Below, piece by piece: positions 1 to 9,788 of a DNA stretch of 64,000 nucleotides. The position numbers were made by a program, and so were the translations under genes. The notes beneath the pieces are model-generated. The model was not told the origin of the DNA. It saw only the letters and a program-made list of their open reading frames with translations, and ran no database searches. The DNA comes from Leadbetterella sp035299025 (GTDB lineage: Bacteria; Bacteroidota; Bacteroidia; Cytophagales; Spirosomataceae): the NCBI GenBank assembly GCA_035299025.1, contig DATGXK010000008.1:930001-994000 (forward strand), written 5' to 3'. Each line of letters opens with the position of its first letter. Position 1 is the first letter of the stretch.

Positions 1-2
1 CT

Positions 3-467
3 GCAACCGTGAAAATTAGAACCATTGACGACCTATTTGCATTTAATGCATCTGACCAAATAGAAACGGGTATTTTTGATCAGAAACTGATTGCAGACGC
101 CATAAAAAAGGGGCCAATAACCGACCAGGCGTATTTAACTGCTAAAGCCAAAATGCATAAAGAAATGAGAGAAGAGGGGATGGATAAGATAATGGATGAT
201 CTTAGGCTTGACGCATTTATCGCTCCAACGGGTAGCCCAGCATGGAAAACCGACTGGCAAAAAGGGGATAGTTTTCATATCGGAAGTTCTTCGCCTGCAG
301 CCATAGCGGGTTATCCAAACATATCTGTTCCAATGGGTTTTGTTGGAGAACTTCCCGTAAATATTTCTTTTTTCGGTAAAGCATATTCCGAACCACAATT
401 GTTAAGTATTGCGTATGCATATGAACAAGGCACTTTGCATAGAAAGTCACCAAAATTTTTAAAGTGA
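3..467 (+). CDS. Amidase signature family protein, C-terminal part (5' end outside window)
   Basis: The frame is open to the left edge, so this is the last about 154 codons of a longer protein; the GTG at 9 is an internal Val rather than a start. The visible part contains LDAFIAPTGSPAW, then SSSPAAIAGYPNISVPMGF and a short LPVNISFFG strand. This order is typical of the C-terminal portion of amidase-signature hydrolases (GatA/peptide amidase-like), which hydrolyse amide bonds with a Ser-cisSer-Lys triad. The catalytic triad would lie upstream and cannot be seen. The 3' end overlaps the convergent molybdopterin oxidoreductase by 9 bases. The family is clear; the substrate is unknown. Confidence 0.85.
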   Translation, partial: ATVKIRTIDDLFAFNASDQIETGIFDQKLIADAIKKGPITDQAYLTAKAKMHKEMREEGMDKIMDDLRLDAFIAPTGSPAWKTDWQKGDSFHIGSSSPAAIAGYPNISVPMGFVGELPVNISFFGKAYSEPQLLSIAYAYEQGTLHRKSPKFLK

Positions 468-2528
468 TTTTGGCTTAATTTCTACTCTAACAGCACTAAA
501 AGCCGAATTTCCAGTTAATTGGTCAATTACCTTTTCGTCAGATAGATCATTTATACTTACGCCGGCATATTGCTTTGCAACGTCTAGTTTTATACCTTTT
601 CTATGATGCCCATAGCCATGGGGCATACTCACTACACCAGGCATAATGTCGGCACTAATTTCAACAGGAATCTCCACTTGACCAACTCTTGATGTCACCA
701 CAACGGTTTCGTCCTCTTTTAAACCTAAAAAGTCTGAATCTGCGGGGTTAATCAAAAGCGTACACCGGTTTTTGCCTTTCATGAGTTTTGCAGAATTGTG
801 CATCCAAGAGTTATTGTCTCGTAAATGTCGGCGGCCAATTAGCCAAAATTGTTTAGAATCCGGCACAAAAAATTCATGTTTAGCATCCAGCAGTCGAGAG
901 AGGTCTTTAGCCAATACATCAGGACAAAGATTTATTTTTTGTTGAATACGATTTTCGGCAATGGGTTTCAATGCTCCAAGGTCTATACCATGCGGATTTT
1001 GTTTTAAAACATCCATCGAAAGTTGGTATGGGCCGTATTTTAAACCGAAATCCAGTTTTACTTCTGGTGGAATAATAGCTTGATTTTCGTCTAAATCCAG
1101 GTTTCGTAATTCTTGAAAAATTTCCCAATCGTACTTTGCCCCTTCGGCTTTTTCAAAAAGCGGAGGACTATATTTGGCGGTATTTCTAATGGCCAACACG
1201 TGAAAAGTAAGGTCGTAATGTGGGTTTTCTAGTCCAGTAGCCGGTGGCAGAATCAAATCGGCATGACAGGTGGTTTCGTTGAGATAAATATCAAAAGAGA
1301 CCATAAATTCGAGAGTTTCTAGGGCTTTTTCTAGTTGAACGCCGTTAGATGTGGACAAAACAGGGTTTCCACAATTGGTAAACAACATTTTTATTTGCCC
1401 ATCGCCGTCGATCAGCATTTCTTCGGCCAAAGCAGCCACAGGCAATTCTCCAATAAACTCAGGATATCCACTTACGCGACTTTTCCATCTCGAAAACTTA
1501 TCTTTGGGTTTTGCATTTCCAATAAAATCTATGGCTGGTAGCGTAAACATTGCTCCACCTTTTTTGTCGAAATTACCAGAAATGATGTTGATAACATTGA
1601 TTAACCACAAACAAATACCGCCAAAAGCTTGTGTTGAAACGCCCACTCTGCCATAACAAACTGCAGTCGGTGAACTGCAGAAATCATTCGCAATTGTTCT
1701 TATTGTTTCACCTGAAATTCCTGTTATTTGTTCAATGTCCTTCAGGTCAAAATTATTTATTTCCTGTTTCAGTTGGTCTAATCCAGTAAATTTTGATTCA
1801 TCCAATTCGAGATTCTTTATGGCCAAAATTTCTTTAGCCAAGGCAATCAAAAAGAAGGCATCAGTATTGGGTTTAATAAAAAAATGCTCAGAAGCATGTT
1901 TGGCTGTTTCTGTCTTTCTTGGGTCAATAACCACATATTTTCCACCGCGACTTTTAATTGCTTCAAGGCGGTGTGCAACGTCAGGCACACTCATCATACT
2001 ACCATTTGAAGCGAGTGGATTACCTCCGATGATGAGCATATAATCGGTATGATCAATATCTGGCACGGGCAAGAGCATTGGGTGGCCATACATCAGCCAT
2101 GATGCAAAATGATGCGGAAGTTGATCTGTGGAGGTAGCCGAAAACATATTTTTGGTTTTCAACAATCGGAAAAAATCGGGAGCAAACATCGTGGTGCCGA
2201 GGTTGTGAATCGTTGGATTGCCTTGGTAAACGCCAATGGCATCCCTTCCACATTTTTCCTGAATTTCCTTCGTTTTGCTTATCACCAAACTGTAGGCTTC
2301 ATCCCAAGAAATCTGTTGCCAACCGTTTTCGGTCTTTTTTATCGGGAATTTCAGTCGGTCTTTGTCTAAATAAATATCTTTCAAACCATTGGCTTTTGGG
2401 CAAATATGCCCTCGGCTAAAATTATCCTCAAAGTCACCTTCTATTTTCAGTATTTCTGAGTTTTCATGGGTAATCTTCAAGCCACACATGGCCTCACAAA
2501 GATTACAAGTTCTGAAATGCGTTTCCAT
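459..2528 (-). CDS. Molybdopterin-dependent oxidoreductase (formate dehydrogenase/DMSO reductase superfamily)
   Basis: A 689-aa protein with an N-terminal 4Fe-4S motif formed by Cys8, Cys11, Cys15 and Cys43 (TCNLCEAMC, then RGHICPKA). A molybdopterin oxidoreductase core follows, including IIGGNPLASNGSMMSVPDV near residues 166-183, and a C-terminal molydopterin dinucleotide-binding domain from about residue 570 (LLINPADSDFLGL). There is no signal peptide or Tat motif, so it is probably cytoplasmic. The loop near residues 130-150 (SATSTDQLPHHFASW) shows no Cys or Sec at the position where formate dehydrogenases carry their Mo ligand, so classical formate dehydrogenase activity is doubtful. Its cofactor would come from the moa/moe/mob genes at 52-64 kb. 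Electron partner and substrate are unknown. Confidence 0.88.
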   Translation of the reverse strand: METHFRTCNLCEAMCGLKITHENSEILKIEGDFEDNFSRGHICPKANGLKDIYLDKDRLKFPIKKTENGWQQISWDEAYSLVISKTKEIQEKCGRDAIGVYQGNPTIHNLGTTMFAPDFFRLLKTKNMFSATSTDQLPHHFASWLMYGHPMLLPVPDIDHTDYMLIIGGNPLASNGSMMSVPDVAHRLEAIKSRGGKYVVIDPRKTETAKHASEHFFIKPNTDAFFLIALAKEILAIKNLELDESKFTGLDQLKQEINNFDLKDIEQITGISGETIRTIANDFCSSPTAVCYGRVGVSTQAFGGICLWLINVINIISGNFDKKGGAMFTLPAIDFIGNAKPKDKFSRWKSRVSGYPEFIGELPVAALAEEMLIDGDGQIKMLFTNCGNPVLSTSNGVQLEKALETLEFMVSFDIYLNETTCHADLILPPATGLENPHYDLTFHVLAIRNTAKYSPPLFEKAEGAKYDWEIFQELRNLDLDENQAIIPPEVKLDFGLKYGPYQLSMDVLKQNPHGIDLGALKPIAENRIQQKINLCPDVLAKDLSRLLDAKHEFFVPDSKQFWLIGRRHLRDNNSWMHNSAKLMKGKNRCTLLINPADSDFLGLKEDETVVVTSRVGQVEIPVEISADIMPGVVSMPHGYGHHRKGIKLDVAKQYAGVSINDLSDEKVIDQLTGNSAFSAVRVEIKPKSL

Positions 2529-2650
2529 TGATTTTTCGGTTGATTGAAAGCAAATTAGTGATTTTTCGCGATTTATGGTTTTAAAAGAAAAATTCAGGAA
2601 AACAAGTGCTTATTTTTCCCTAATTTCATGCCTACAATTCAACCCCCTAA

Positions 2651-4327
2651 ATGAAAAAAATTACGCTTTTACTAATTGCAATATTATTTGCAAACCTCAG
2701 CTTTTCGCAAGAAACTAAAACAATTAACGTCGATTTTAATAAGCCGATAGGTAAAATGTATCCTTTTTGGGCATTTTTTGGTGCAGATGAGCCGAACTAT
2801 GCCTATATGAAAGATGGCAAAAAATTGCTTTCAGAGTTGTCGGCTTTGAGTCCAGTACCTGTTTATTTCCGGGCTCACAGTTTGCTAAACTCTGGCCACG
2901 ACACGCTTTCACTGAAATGGGGCTCAACAAATGTCTATACTGAAGATGCGAATGGAAATCCAGTGTATGACTGGAAAATAGTAGATAAAATTTTCGATAC
3001 ATATCTTCAAAGAGGGATAAAACCCATGGCACAGTTTAGTTTTATGCCCGAGGCATTGTCTACCCAACCACAGCCTTACGAACACGCATGGAAGCCTGGA
3101 ATGCATTATACCGAAATATTCAAAGGGTGGACGTTTCCTCCAAAAGACTATAAAAAATGGGCGGACTTGGTGTATGCTTGGGTAAAACATTCGGTTGAAC
3201 GCTACGGAAAAGCAGAAGTAGAAAGTTGGTACTGGGAGCTGTGGAACGAGCCGAACATTGGCTATTGGAGCGGAACAGTGGAAGAATATTGTAAATTATA
3301 CGACTATACTGCTGACGCAGCCAAAAGAGCTTTGCCAACCATCAGAATGGGTGGACCAGAAACGACAGGCCCGAGTTGGAACAAAGCAGCAGAATTTCTA
3401 AAAGTCTTTTTGAATCATTGCAGTACGGGAAAAAACTATGCCACTGGCAAAATCGGATCGCCACTTGATTTTATAACTTTTCATGCCAAAGGTTCACCCA
3501 CAGTTGTTGATAACCATGTGCAAATGAACATGGGCACACAGTTAAGAGATATTTCGGAAGGGTTCAGAATAGTTACGTCTTATGAAAAATATAAAAATCT
3601 TCCCATAATTATTGGTGAGTCTGATCCAGAAGGTTGTGCGGCTTGTGGAATGAAGACCAATCCACAAAATGCCTACCGAAACGGCACCATGTATTCGAGC
3701 TATACCGCGGCATCGTTTGCCAGAAAATATGCTTTGGCAGACCATTTCAAAGCCAATCTTTTGGGGGCGGTTAGTTGGTCTTTCGAGTTTGAAAATCAAC
3801 CGTATTTCTACGGATTCAGAGATTTGGCTACCAACGGAATAGACAAACCAGTTTTGAATGTATTCAGAATGTTTGGACTGATGTCGGGACAAAGAGTGAG
3901 CGTAAAAGGTAACCAGAGTTACACTTTCGAGATGGTGCGAGACTCGAGCGTTAGAGGAAAAAATGCCGATATTGATGCTTTAGCCAGCAAAGATGTAAAT
4001 TCGGCAGCCGTGATGCTCTGGAATTATCACGACGACGACGTAAAAGCCGAGGATGCGACTATAGAACTGAATTTGTCAGGATTACCAAACAAAACTATCA
4101 ATTTGCAGCATTACAGAATTGATGATGAAAACAGCAATTCTTATGAGGTTTGGAAGAATATGGGTTCTCCCCAAAGCCCGTCCAAAGAGCAAATAAGCAT
4201 TTTGGAGAAAGCAGGTCAGTTGACACTTTTAACCTCGCCTGTTTATCTAAAACCTAAAAATGGCATCTTAAAAATGAACGTTATTTTGCCAAGGCAAGGA
4301 GTTTCTTTGTTGAAAATGGATTGGTAA
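2651..4327 (+). CDS. Secreted glycoside hydrolase, GH39-like (beta-xylosidase type)
   Basis: A 558-aa protein with a signal peptide (MKKITLLLIAILFANLSFSQ, cut before about residue 20). The catalytic TIM-barrel has a likely acid/base Glu200 in WELWNEPNIG and a likely nucleophile Glu323 in IIIGESDPEG. Both contexts fit clan GH-A enzymes, with GH39 (beta-xylosidase/iduronidase) the best fit. A C-terminal beta-sandwich (about 420-558) is usual for the family. It would act in the periplasm or outside the cell on plant or algal oligosaccharides. No SusC/SusD pair is in the window, so it is not in a classical polysaccharide utilisation locus here. Its 3' end nearly touches the convergent serine hydrolase. 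Confidence 0.8.
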   Translation: MKKITLLLIAILFANLSFSQETKTINVDFNKPIGKMYPFWAFFGADEPNYAYMKDGKKLLSELSALSPVPVYFRAHSLLNSGHDTLSLKWGSTNVYTEDANGNPVYDWKIVDKIFDTYLQRGIKPMAQFSFMPEALSTQPQPYEHAWKPGMHYTEIFKGWTFPPKDYKKWADLVYAWVKHSVERYGKAEVESWYWELWNEPNIGYWSGTVEEYCKLYDYTADAAKRALPTIRMGGPETTGPSWNKAAEFLKVFLNHCSTGKNYATGKIGSPLDFITFHAKGSPTVVDNHVQMNMGTQLRDISEGFRIVTSYEKYKNLPIIIGESDPEGCAACGMKTNPQNAYRNGTMYSSYTAASFARKYALADHFKANLLGAVSWSFEFENQPYFYGFRDLATNGIDKPVLNVFRMFGLMSGQRVSVKGNQSYTFEMVRDSSVRGKNADIDALASKDVNSAAVMLWNYHDDDVKAEDATIELNLSGLPNKTINLQHYRIDDENSNSYEVWKNMGSPQSPSKEQISILEKAGQLTLLTSPVYLKPKNGILKMNVILPRQGVSLLKMDW

Positions 4328-4329
4328 AA

Positions 4330-5841
4330 CTATTTTTTCACCTCAGAAATATGATATTCCTGAATTAAGGCTGGTTTTTCGGGAGAAAGCGTGAAACTAA
4401 TTTTAATGTTGGCGTTTTTTCCTTCTAGTATAAACGATCCACGAAGTGCATTTTCAGGCATCATTTCACCCACTCGCATAATTCTACCAGCTTTTTGGTA
4501 AATGGCTTCGGCCTCTTTTTTTAGGCTATTTGTGAAATAATCCAAAAAGAAGTTCTCTGCAAAAATTCCTGAGGCTTCGGCTTTTTCCCATGATGGAAGT
4601 AGAGAAACTAGCTGTTTTTGACGTTCTTTTAATACTTCAGAAACAGCCCAAGAAATAGGCTTTAAGTCGGCCAAAGCGATTAATGTATCCATGATTTGGG
4701 TATTCAAAGCATTTGCTGGGGCATAAGTTCTATTGGCAAATGACACAAACCCAATTCCATATTGTGGTAAAATTTTCCAGTTGCTTCCAAAACCCGGTAA
4801 CCCGCCACTGTGGCCGATGTTGATATTGTGTTCGCAGTCTTGTACCCATCTTAGTCCATATCCATAAGCTTGTACAAACGGACACGAGTTTCCTTGAGCA
4901 TTTTTGTTTTCTACATTTAGCAGAGCAAAATTCCAAGGTTGCTGCATTTCTCGTAGTGAGCTTCTTTTCAATACTTTAGATTCCGGTTTATCGGAGCTTG
5001 CAGCAGATAGATGAAAGGTCATGTATTTTCCAAAATCCTCTATGGTGGTCAGCATACCACCCATAGCTCCATAAGCACCGTCGCCCAGCATGGGTTGTTC
5101 TACCCATTTGTCATCAAGCCAGCGGTAGCCGATAGCCAGTTGGCTTTTAGGCACTTTGGTATAATCCCAGTAGGTATTGTTCATACCCAGTGGTTTCAAA
5201 ATATGTTTTATAGTGTAGTTTTGGTAAGTTTCGCCTGTAACTTTTTTGATAATATAACCCAGCATAGCAAAGCCCATATTGCTGTATTCATAACTCACAC
5301 CGGGTGTATTTGAGAAAGAAATGCCTTTTTTGAACATTTTAAGCATGGTTTCGTCTGAAATGGCCAGTTGTCTGTCGCCCCAAGGATTATCTTCGGGAAA
5401 ACCAGCAGCGTGAGTTAGCAAATGCCTAATTGTGATTTCTGGTGAATCTATCGAAAACTTTTGTCCTTTTATCTCAGGAATGTATTTATGTACGGGATCG
5501 TCTAATTGTAGTTTTCCAGCGTCTCTGAGTTGCAAAATAGCCATTGCAGTTATACTTTTTGACATGGAGGCAATACGGTAAACCGATTGTTGACTGGCAG
5601 GTGTTTTTTCGGATAAATTCGCGACACCCAAAGCATTGAAATGTACAATTTGTCCATCTACTACTAAGCCATAAACCAAACTAGGCAGGTGGTTTTTCTC
5701 TTCATTTTCTTTACAAATTTGATCAATAATGGGTAGGGCGGCTTTTATCTTAGCCATTTGCTCGGCAGACGATTGAGCGGAAACTTTTTGCAACACACAA
5801 AAGGAAATAATTCCTAACAGATAGTAGCTTAGTTTTGTCAT
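4330..5841 (-). CDS. Secreted serine hydrolase, beta-lactamase/class C (PBP4*-like) family
   Basis: A 503-aa protein. I chose the ATG at 5841, which opens a clean signal peptide (MTKLSYYLLGIISFCVLQKVSAQ); a TTG eight codons upstream is possible. The three class C/esterase motifs are present: SxxK at Ser92-Met-Ser-Lys95, Tyr-Ser-Asn at 186-188 and His-Ser-Gly at 344-346. A C-terminal extension of about 130 residues carries a lipocalin-like tail. Such proteins act in the periplasm as D-amino-peptidases, esterases or carboxypeptidases; true beta-lactamase activity cannot be predicted. It is divergent from the ATPase gene at 6106, with a repeat-bearing intergenic region between them. Confidence 0.82.
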   Translation of the reverse strand: MTKLSYYLLGIISFCVLQKVSAQSSAEQMAKIKAALPIIDQICKENEEKNHLPSLVYGLVVDGQIVHFNALGVANLSEKTPASQQSVYRIASMSKSITAMAILQLRDAGKLQLDDPVHKYIPEIKGQKFSIDSPEITIRHLLTHAAGFPEDNPWGDRQLAISDETMLKMFKKGISFSNTPGVSYEYSNMGFAMLGYIIKKVTGETYQNYTIKHILKPLGMNNTYWDYTKVPKSQLAIGYRWLDDKWVEQPMLGDGAYGAMGGMLTTIEDFGKYMTFHLSAASSDKPESKVLKRSSLREMQQPWNFALLNVENKNAQGNSCPFVQAYGYGLRWVQDCEHNINIGHSGGLPGFGSNWKILPQYGIGFVSFANRTYAPANALNTQIMDTLIALADLKPISWAVSEVLKERQKQLVSLLPSWEKAEASGIFAENFFLDYFTNSLKKEAEAIYQKAGRIMRVGEMMPENALRGSFILEGKNANIKISFTLSPEKPALIQEYHISEVKK

Positions 5842-5955
5842 AGTTTGGAAGAGGCGATTTTTCAAAACTTAAATATAGAAAAAAGAAACGGATTCTATCG
5901 TTTGTCGCGACACAGAAATTCTGAATAGAGGGTTAAAAAAAGCATATCAATCGCC

Positions 5956-6061
5956 ATTGATTTTTCCAAAACGCAATATTTTTTATAGTTTTGGAAAATA
6001 ATCAACCACAATATTTTCCAAAACGCAACATTTTTTATAGTTTTGGAAAATAAAAATCAAT
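5956..6061. repeat. Two 37-bp palindromic repeats nested in a larger inverted repeat
   Basis: Two near-identical units, 5962-5998 and 6014-6050, lie 52 bp apart. Each has 11-bp arms TTTTCCAAAAC and GTTTTGGAAAA around a 15-base centre, and the centres differ at a single base (GCAATATT/GCAACATT). The second unit's arms extend to 13 bp (6012-6052). The pair is itself framed by ATTGATTTTT (5956-5965) and its exact complement AAAAATCAAT (6052-6061). It lies 45 bases before the start of the ATPase gene. Candidate roles are a double operator for self-regulation, or a recognition site for the ATPase/nuclease-like protein. Confidence 0.9.
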
Positions 6062-6105
6062 TAAATCGTGTTTATTTATAACACAATGAAGTAATAGATA
6101 CAGAA

Positions 6106-7521
6106 ATGAAAATAATTGGGAGACAGCCAGAGCAAGATAGAATTAGAGAAATCATGAATAATGATAAACCTGCTTTTGTGGCACTTTATGGTAGAAGAAG
6201 AGTGGGAAAGACGTTTTTAATCAAAGAATATTTTAATCAAAAGTTTACTTTTTATGCCACTGGATTGGCAAATAGCAATACCCAAAAGCAGTTATTAAAC
6301 TTTACATTATTTATAAATAATCAATTTTCTGCATCATACGAACCACCCAAAAGTTGGTTAGAATGTTTTTCTTTTCTACAAAAAGAGCTTTCAAAAATTG
6401 AAGGAGAGAAGATATTGTTTTTGGATGAATTGCCGTGGTTTGATACCAAAAAATCAGATTTTATGACTGGACTAGATTTTTTTTGGAACTCTTGGGCAAG
6501 TTCCCAAAGTGGGCTAAAGCTATTTGTGTGCGGTTCGGCAGCTTCTTGGATGATAAACAAGCTTATCAGAAACAAGGGTGGCTTGTACAATAGAATCACA
6601 CATCGTTTTAAGATAGAGCCATTTACTTTGGCCGAGACCGAAACGTTGTTTAAATCTCAAGGAATAAACTTGGACAGATATCAAATTATCAATATTTACA
6701 TGACCATTGGGGGTATTCCATTTTATTTAGAGCAGGTTCAAAAAGGATTGAGTGCTGCTCAAAATATCGAGAAAATATGTTTTAGTCCAAGCGGACAACT
6801 CAGAAACGAGTTTCAATTTGTGTTTTCGTCACTATTTAACAACTCTGAAAAGCACGAAAAACTACTAAGGGCGGTATTTCTGCTTGGAAACAGGGCTACG
6901 CGTGACCAGATAATCAAATATTTAGGGTTGGAGTCGAGTGGAGATTTTAGTTTAAAACTTAACGAATTAGAAGAGAGTGGTTTCTTAAAATCATACGTAC
7001 CGATAGGAAAAAATAAGAGTAAGAAGATATACGTAATAGCGGATTATTATACATTATTTTATTTTAAGTTTATCGAACACTCGGCAAAATATGCTGAAGG
7101 CGTATGGACAAGCATGGTTGACTCTGGTACCATGAATGCATGGGCGGGCTTGGCGTTTGAGCAAGTGTGCTGGGACCACACAGCAAATATTAAACGCAAA
7201 CTGGGAATTGAGGGAATTTACAGCGAAACAAGTACTTGGTCAAAATCGGCTGATGCGGAGATAGGAGGTACTCAAATAGACCTGGTAATAGACCGAAAAG
7301 ATCGGATAATTAACCTATTCGAGATAAAATATTCTACCAGCCCCTTTACCATTACAAAGGAGTATGATTTAAAACTCAGAACAAAGCAAAGTATATTTAA
7401 AGAAGTTACCAAAACACGAAAAAGCGTTTTTTTGGCCATGATTACAACTTATGGCATTACCCCAAACGAATATGCTAAGTCCATCATTCAAAACGAATTG
7501 ACTATGGACGATTTGTTTTAA
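6106..7521 (+). CDS. ATP-binding protein, archaeal-type ATPase with DUF234-like nuclease domain
   Basis: A 471-aa STAND/AAA-like ATPase. Walker A is GRRRVGKT (29-36) and Walker B is KILFLDELPW with Asp107/Glu108. A winged-helix segment (about 260-330, ATRDQIIKYLGL onward) follows. The C-terminal part carries a PD-(D/E)xK-like pattern: Asp392 in QIDLVID and Glu406-Ile-Lys408 in LFEIKYS, which is how DUF234 domains are usually described. No signal or membrane segment is seen. The family is widespread in bacteria and archaea, often multicopy and without a firm function. Here it stands alone between minus-strand genes, with two large palindromes just upstream, so autoregulation or a self-contained defence or mobile unit are open possibilities. 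Confidence 0.85.
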   Translation: MKIIGRQPEQDRIREIMNNDKPAFVALYGRRRVGKTFLIKEYFNQKFTFYATGLANSNTQKQLLNFTLFINNQFSASYEPPKSWLECFSFLQKELSKIEGEKILFLDELPWFDTKKSDFMTGLDFFWNSWASSQSGLKLFVCGSAASWMINKLIRNKGGLYNRITHRFKIEPFTLAETETLFKSQGINLDRYQIINIYMTIGGIPFYLEQVQKGLSAAQNIEKICFSPSGQLRNEFQFVFSSLFNNSEKHEKLLRAVFLLGNRATRDQIIKYLGLESSGDFSLKLNELEESGFLKSYVPIGKNKSKKIYVIADYYTLFYFKFIEHSAKYAEGVWTSMVDSGTMNAWAGLAFEQVCWDHTANIKRKLGIEGIYSETSTWSKSADAEIGGTQIDLVIDRKDRIINLFEIKYSTSPFTITKEYDLKLRTKQSIFKEVTKTRKSVFLAMITTYGITPNEYAKSIIQNELTMDDLF

Positions 7522-7541
7522 GAAAGGGAACCCTTCAAAGT

Positions 7542-9788
7542 TTAATTTCCGCAAGACTTAATTTCGGCTTTAAAAACAGCACCCGAATTGGCTTGAAATC
7601 CATTCGAAAGTAATATCGAATTTCCTGCATTATAAATAATTCCCGTACCATTTTGAAGTTTATTTGAAGCAGAAATGGTTTGGCTTGCTTCGAACTTTAT
7701 CAAGGAGTTACCACCGATTTCATTGGTCATTTGATAGTTGTTGACACAATTGGGGTTTACTTTAATAGTGAAAGTATCTCTCAAACACTGCCGACTGTCC
7801 TCTACAAAATAGCTCTGTCCAATAACGGGATTAATTGTCAATGTTTTGGCTGTATTGGAATAACCATTCCAGGCATAATCACCCAGCCAAGATGCTTGAA
7901 GGCTGAGGCTTGGAGTGTTTGGAGTAATAACAACCTCAGTGTTTTTATTCACATCCTTCATAATCGTAAACTGGTCGGCTACGGTTCCATTTTCTGAAAT
8001 CCACTTAGAATCTAGTCTGTTGCCTTCTATTTCGAGATAAATAGAGCCGCCCGTTGCAGAATTGGAATATACCGTTGCATCATGCGGATAACTTCCCTGA
8101 ATACCGCTCACCCACCCGGCAGAGCCAGATACTACATAAACGATGCCCTTGTTGGGTAAAGCGGAGGATTTTACATATGGACAAGAATCTGCAGTGCCAT
8201 CGTATCTTCCAGATGAATTGCTTTGGTTGTGGATATTGGCACTGAAAGTAGTTTCCAATCCATAATGCCCTTTTATTAAGCGTGTTCTTTCGTAGTTATG
8301 ACTATGGCCACAAAGAACCAAATCTACGTTGTTTCTTTCAAGAATGGGGAGCACCTTTTCTCTAATATATCGAAGTTCTAGCTCTGTGTCTGAATTGTGG
8401 CTGCCCATCGTGTAAGGAGGGTGGTGCCAATAGACGATGGTCCATTTTTGTGTATTTGCAGCCAAATCGGCTTTTAACCATGCTATTTGTGGGCTATTGA
8501 GCGTATCAGATAAGCGATATAAACTTGCAGTTTCTGTCCCGTAAGAATCGAGACTTATAAAGTGAATATTGGCGTAATTATAAGAATAATACCCTTCATT
8601 ATAAGAAGGCGGTCCGCCGATTTCGCCATTGGTTGGTAGTGTAAAATTCTGAAAATAAGCCCCACTTCTGCTGGCTTGGGATGAACTATAATAGTCATGA
8701 TTGCCGGGTGCAGGAAAAATTGGGGTTTGCTTCATCGTTCTGCTGTTTTGATAGGGTTCAAAAAACAAAGACTGATACTCGTAATCGTGTCCAGAACTGT
8801 AAGCATTATCTCCCAGAAGAAGCCAAAGGTCTATATAATTGTTTCCTACGTAGTTTAGAAAAGCATTTTTTACATTTGCTTGAGTACTTGTGCCCGTTCC
8901 ACAATCCCCAGTTACCCATACTTTGGTTTTCTTTTCGGTACCTACAGTTGGGGCTGAGTAAAAATAGTGCTGAGCCGAACTCTGAATTATTTGGTCGGTA
9001 TTCGCAATGTTGTAGTAGTACTTTCTATTCGGTTGTAGGCCTATCAGATTTACAATATGCTCGGTTTTAAAAGCATTATCTGAAACAGACAGGATTAGGT
9101 TGTTCGGGTCTGTACCATAGTTTATTTTGCTGGTGGTCAGTGAGTTGGTTCTGTATCTTATTTGCATGCCAGTAGAAGAAGCCATTTGTAGATATGGTCC
9201 TCTAGACACAAAAACACTGTTCTGGCCAATGAGCTCAAAGTCGAAGGACAAATCGGAGCTACTCGATGCCGTCTGGTGAATCTCTACGGCTATCATGTTT
9301 TGTCCCATTTGTAAAACACTGCCTGGCAAAGTTGTGCTTAGCCAGACCTGTCCATCGTCGGCAGCGTTTGTAGCTAAAGTATTATATAAAACAGGATCTC
9401 CAAGCCCATCTTTAAAAACTTGTAACCCGTTGAAATATACAGCCACACCGTCGTCTCTTTTGCCTCGTAAAAGAAAGCTACTGTAAGTACTTGATAGCGT
9501 GACTACCTTTCTAAAATAAGTAGTGATATATTTGTTGTTGGGATCAGGTCCATAATTCACCACGGTGGTTTCGTCTCCTTCGCCATATCCAAATTCTGCA
9601 TTACCACTGGCCCACAAAGCGTCGTTAAATCCGGCATTTCGCCAGGTTGTTCCTTGGTCAGAGCCATTGTCGAGGTATTTCCAAGTGTCACCTGCAGCAA
9701 CAATGGTCGATTGAGCCATTGTGACTGAGACAGAAGCAAGAATAAGAAAAATTGATTTTAAAATGGCCATTTTTAAGATGAATTGCAT
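7542..9788 (-). CDS. Secreted metallophosphoesterase, purple acid phosphatase-like, with extra beta domains
   Basis: A 748-aa exported protein; the signal peptide is MAILKSIFLILASVSVTMAQ, so the start may be 9788 or the ATG at 9770. Residues 30-190 form a beta-sandwich-like N-terminal region. A purple-acid-phosphatase N-terminal Fn3-like domain follows (RGPYLQMASSTGMQIRYRT, 196-285). The catalytic domain shows the full metal-ligand set: Asp295 (TGDCGTG), GDN 326-328, GNHD 362-365, His455/456 and GHSH 494-497. The last about 90 residues are a small repeated-strand C-terminal domain (ILLSNGFQANSGAVFKAEI, ending SCGN) often seen on secreted Cytophagales proteins. It likely releases phosphate from organic esters outside the cell. 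Confidence 0.88.
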   Translation of the reverse strand: MQFILKMAILKSIFLILASVSVTMAQSTIVAAGDTWKYLDNGSDQGTTWRNAGFNDALWASGNAEFGYGEGDETTVVNYGPDPNNKYITTYFRKVVTLSSTYSSFLLRGKRDDGVAVYFNGLQVFKDGLGDPVLYNTLATNAADDGQVWLSTTLPGSVLQMGQNMIAVEIHQTASSSSDLSFDFELIGQNSVFVSRGPYLQMASSTGMQIRYRTNSLTTSKINYGTDPNNLILSVSDNAFKTEHIVNLIGLQPNRKYYYNIANTDQIIQSSAQHYFYSAPTVGTEKKTKVWVTGDCGTGTSTQANVKNAFLNYVGNNYIDLWLLLGDNAYSSGHDYEYQSLFFEPYQNSRTMKQTPIFPAPGNHDYYSSSQASRSGAYFQNFTLPTNGEIGGPPSYNEGYYSYNYANIHFISLDSYGTETASLYRLSDTLNSPQIAWLKADLAANTQKWTIVYWHHPPYTMGSHNSDTELELRYIREKVLPILERNNVDLVLCGHSHNYERTRLIKGHYGLETTFSANIHNQSNSSGRYDGTADSCPYVKSSALPNKGIVYVVSGSAGWVSGIQGSYPHDATVYSNSATGGSIYLEIEGNRLDSKWISENGTVADQFTIMKDVNKNTEVVITPNTPSLSLQASWLGDYAWNGYSNTAKTLTINPVIGQSYFVEDSRQCLRDTFTIKVNPNCVNNYQMTNEIGGNSLIKFEASQTISASNKLQNGTGIIYNAGNSILLSNGFQANSGAVFKAEIKSCGN

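Noticed and set aside
459..2528. Calling the molybdoenzyme a formate dehydrogenase
   Set aside because: The position expected to hold the Cys/Sec Mo ligand lacks it, and no partner subunits adjoin.
5962..6050. Insertion-sequence ends flanking a transposon
   Set aside because: Both palindromes lie on the same side of the ATPase gene and no matching copy is seen downstream of 7521; no transposase is present.
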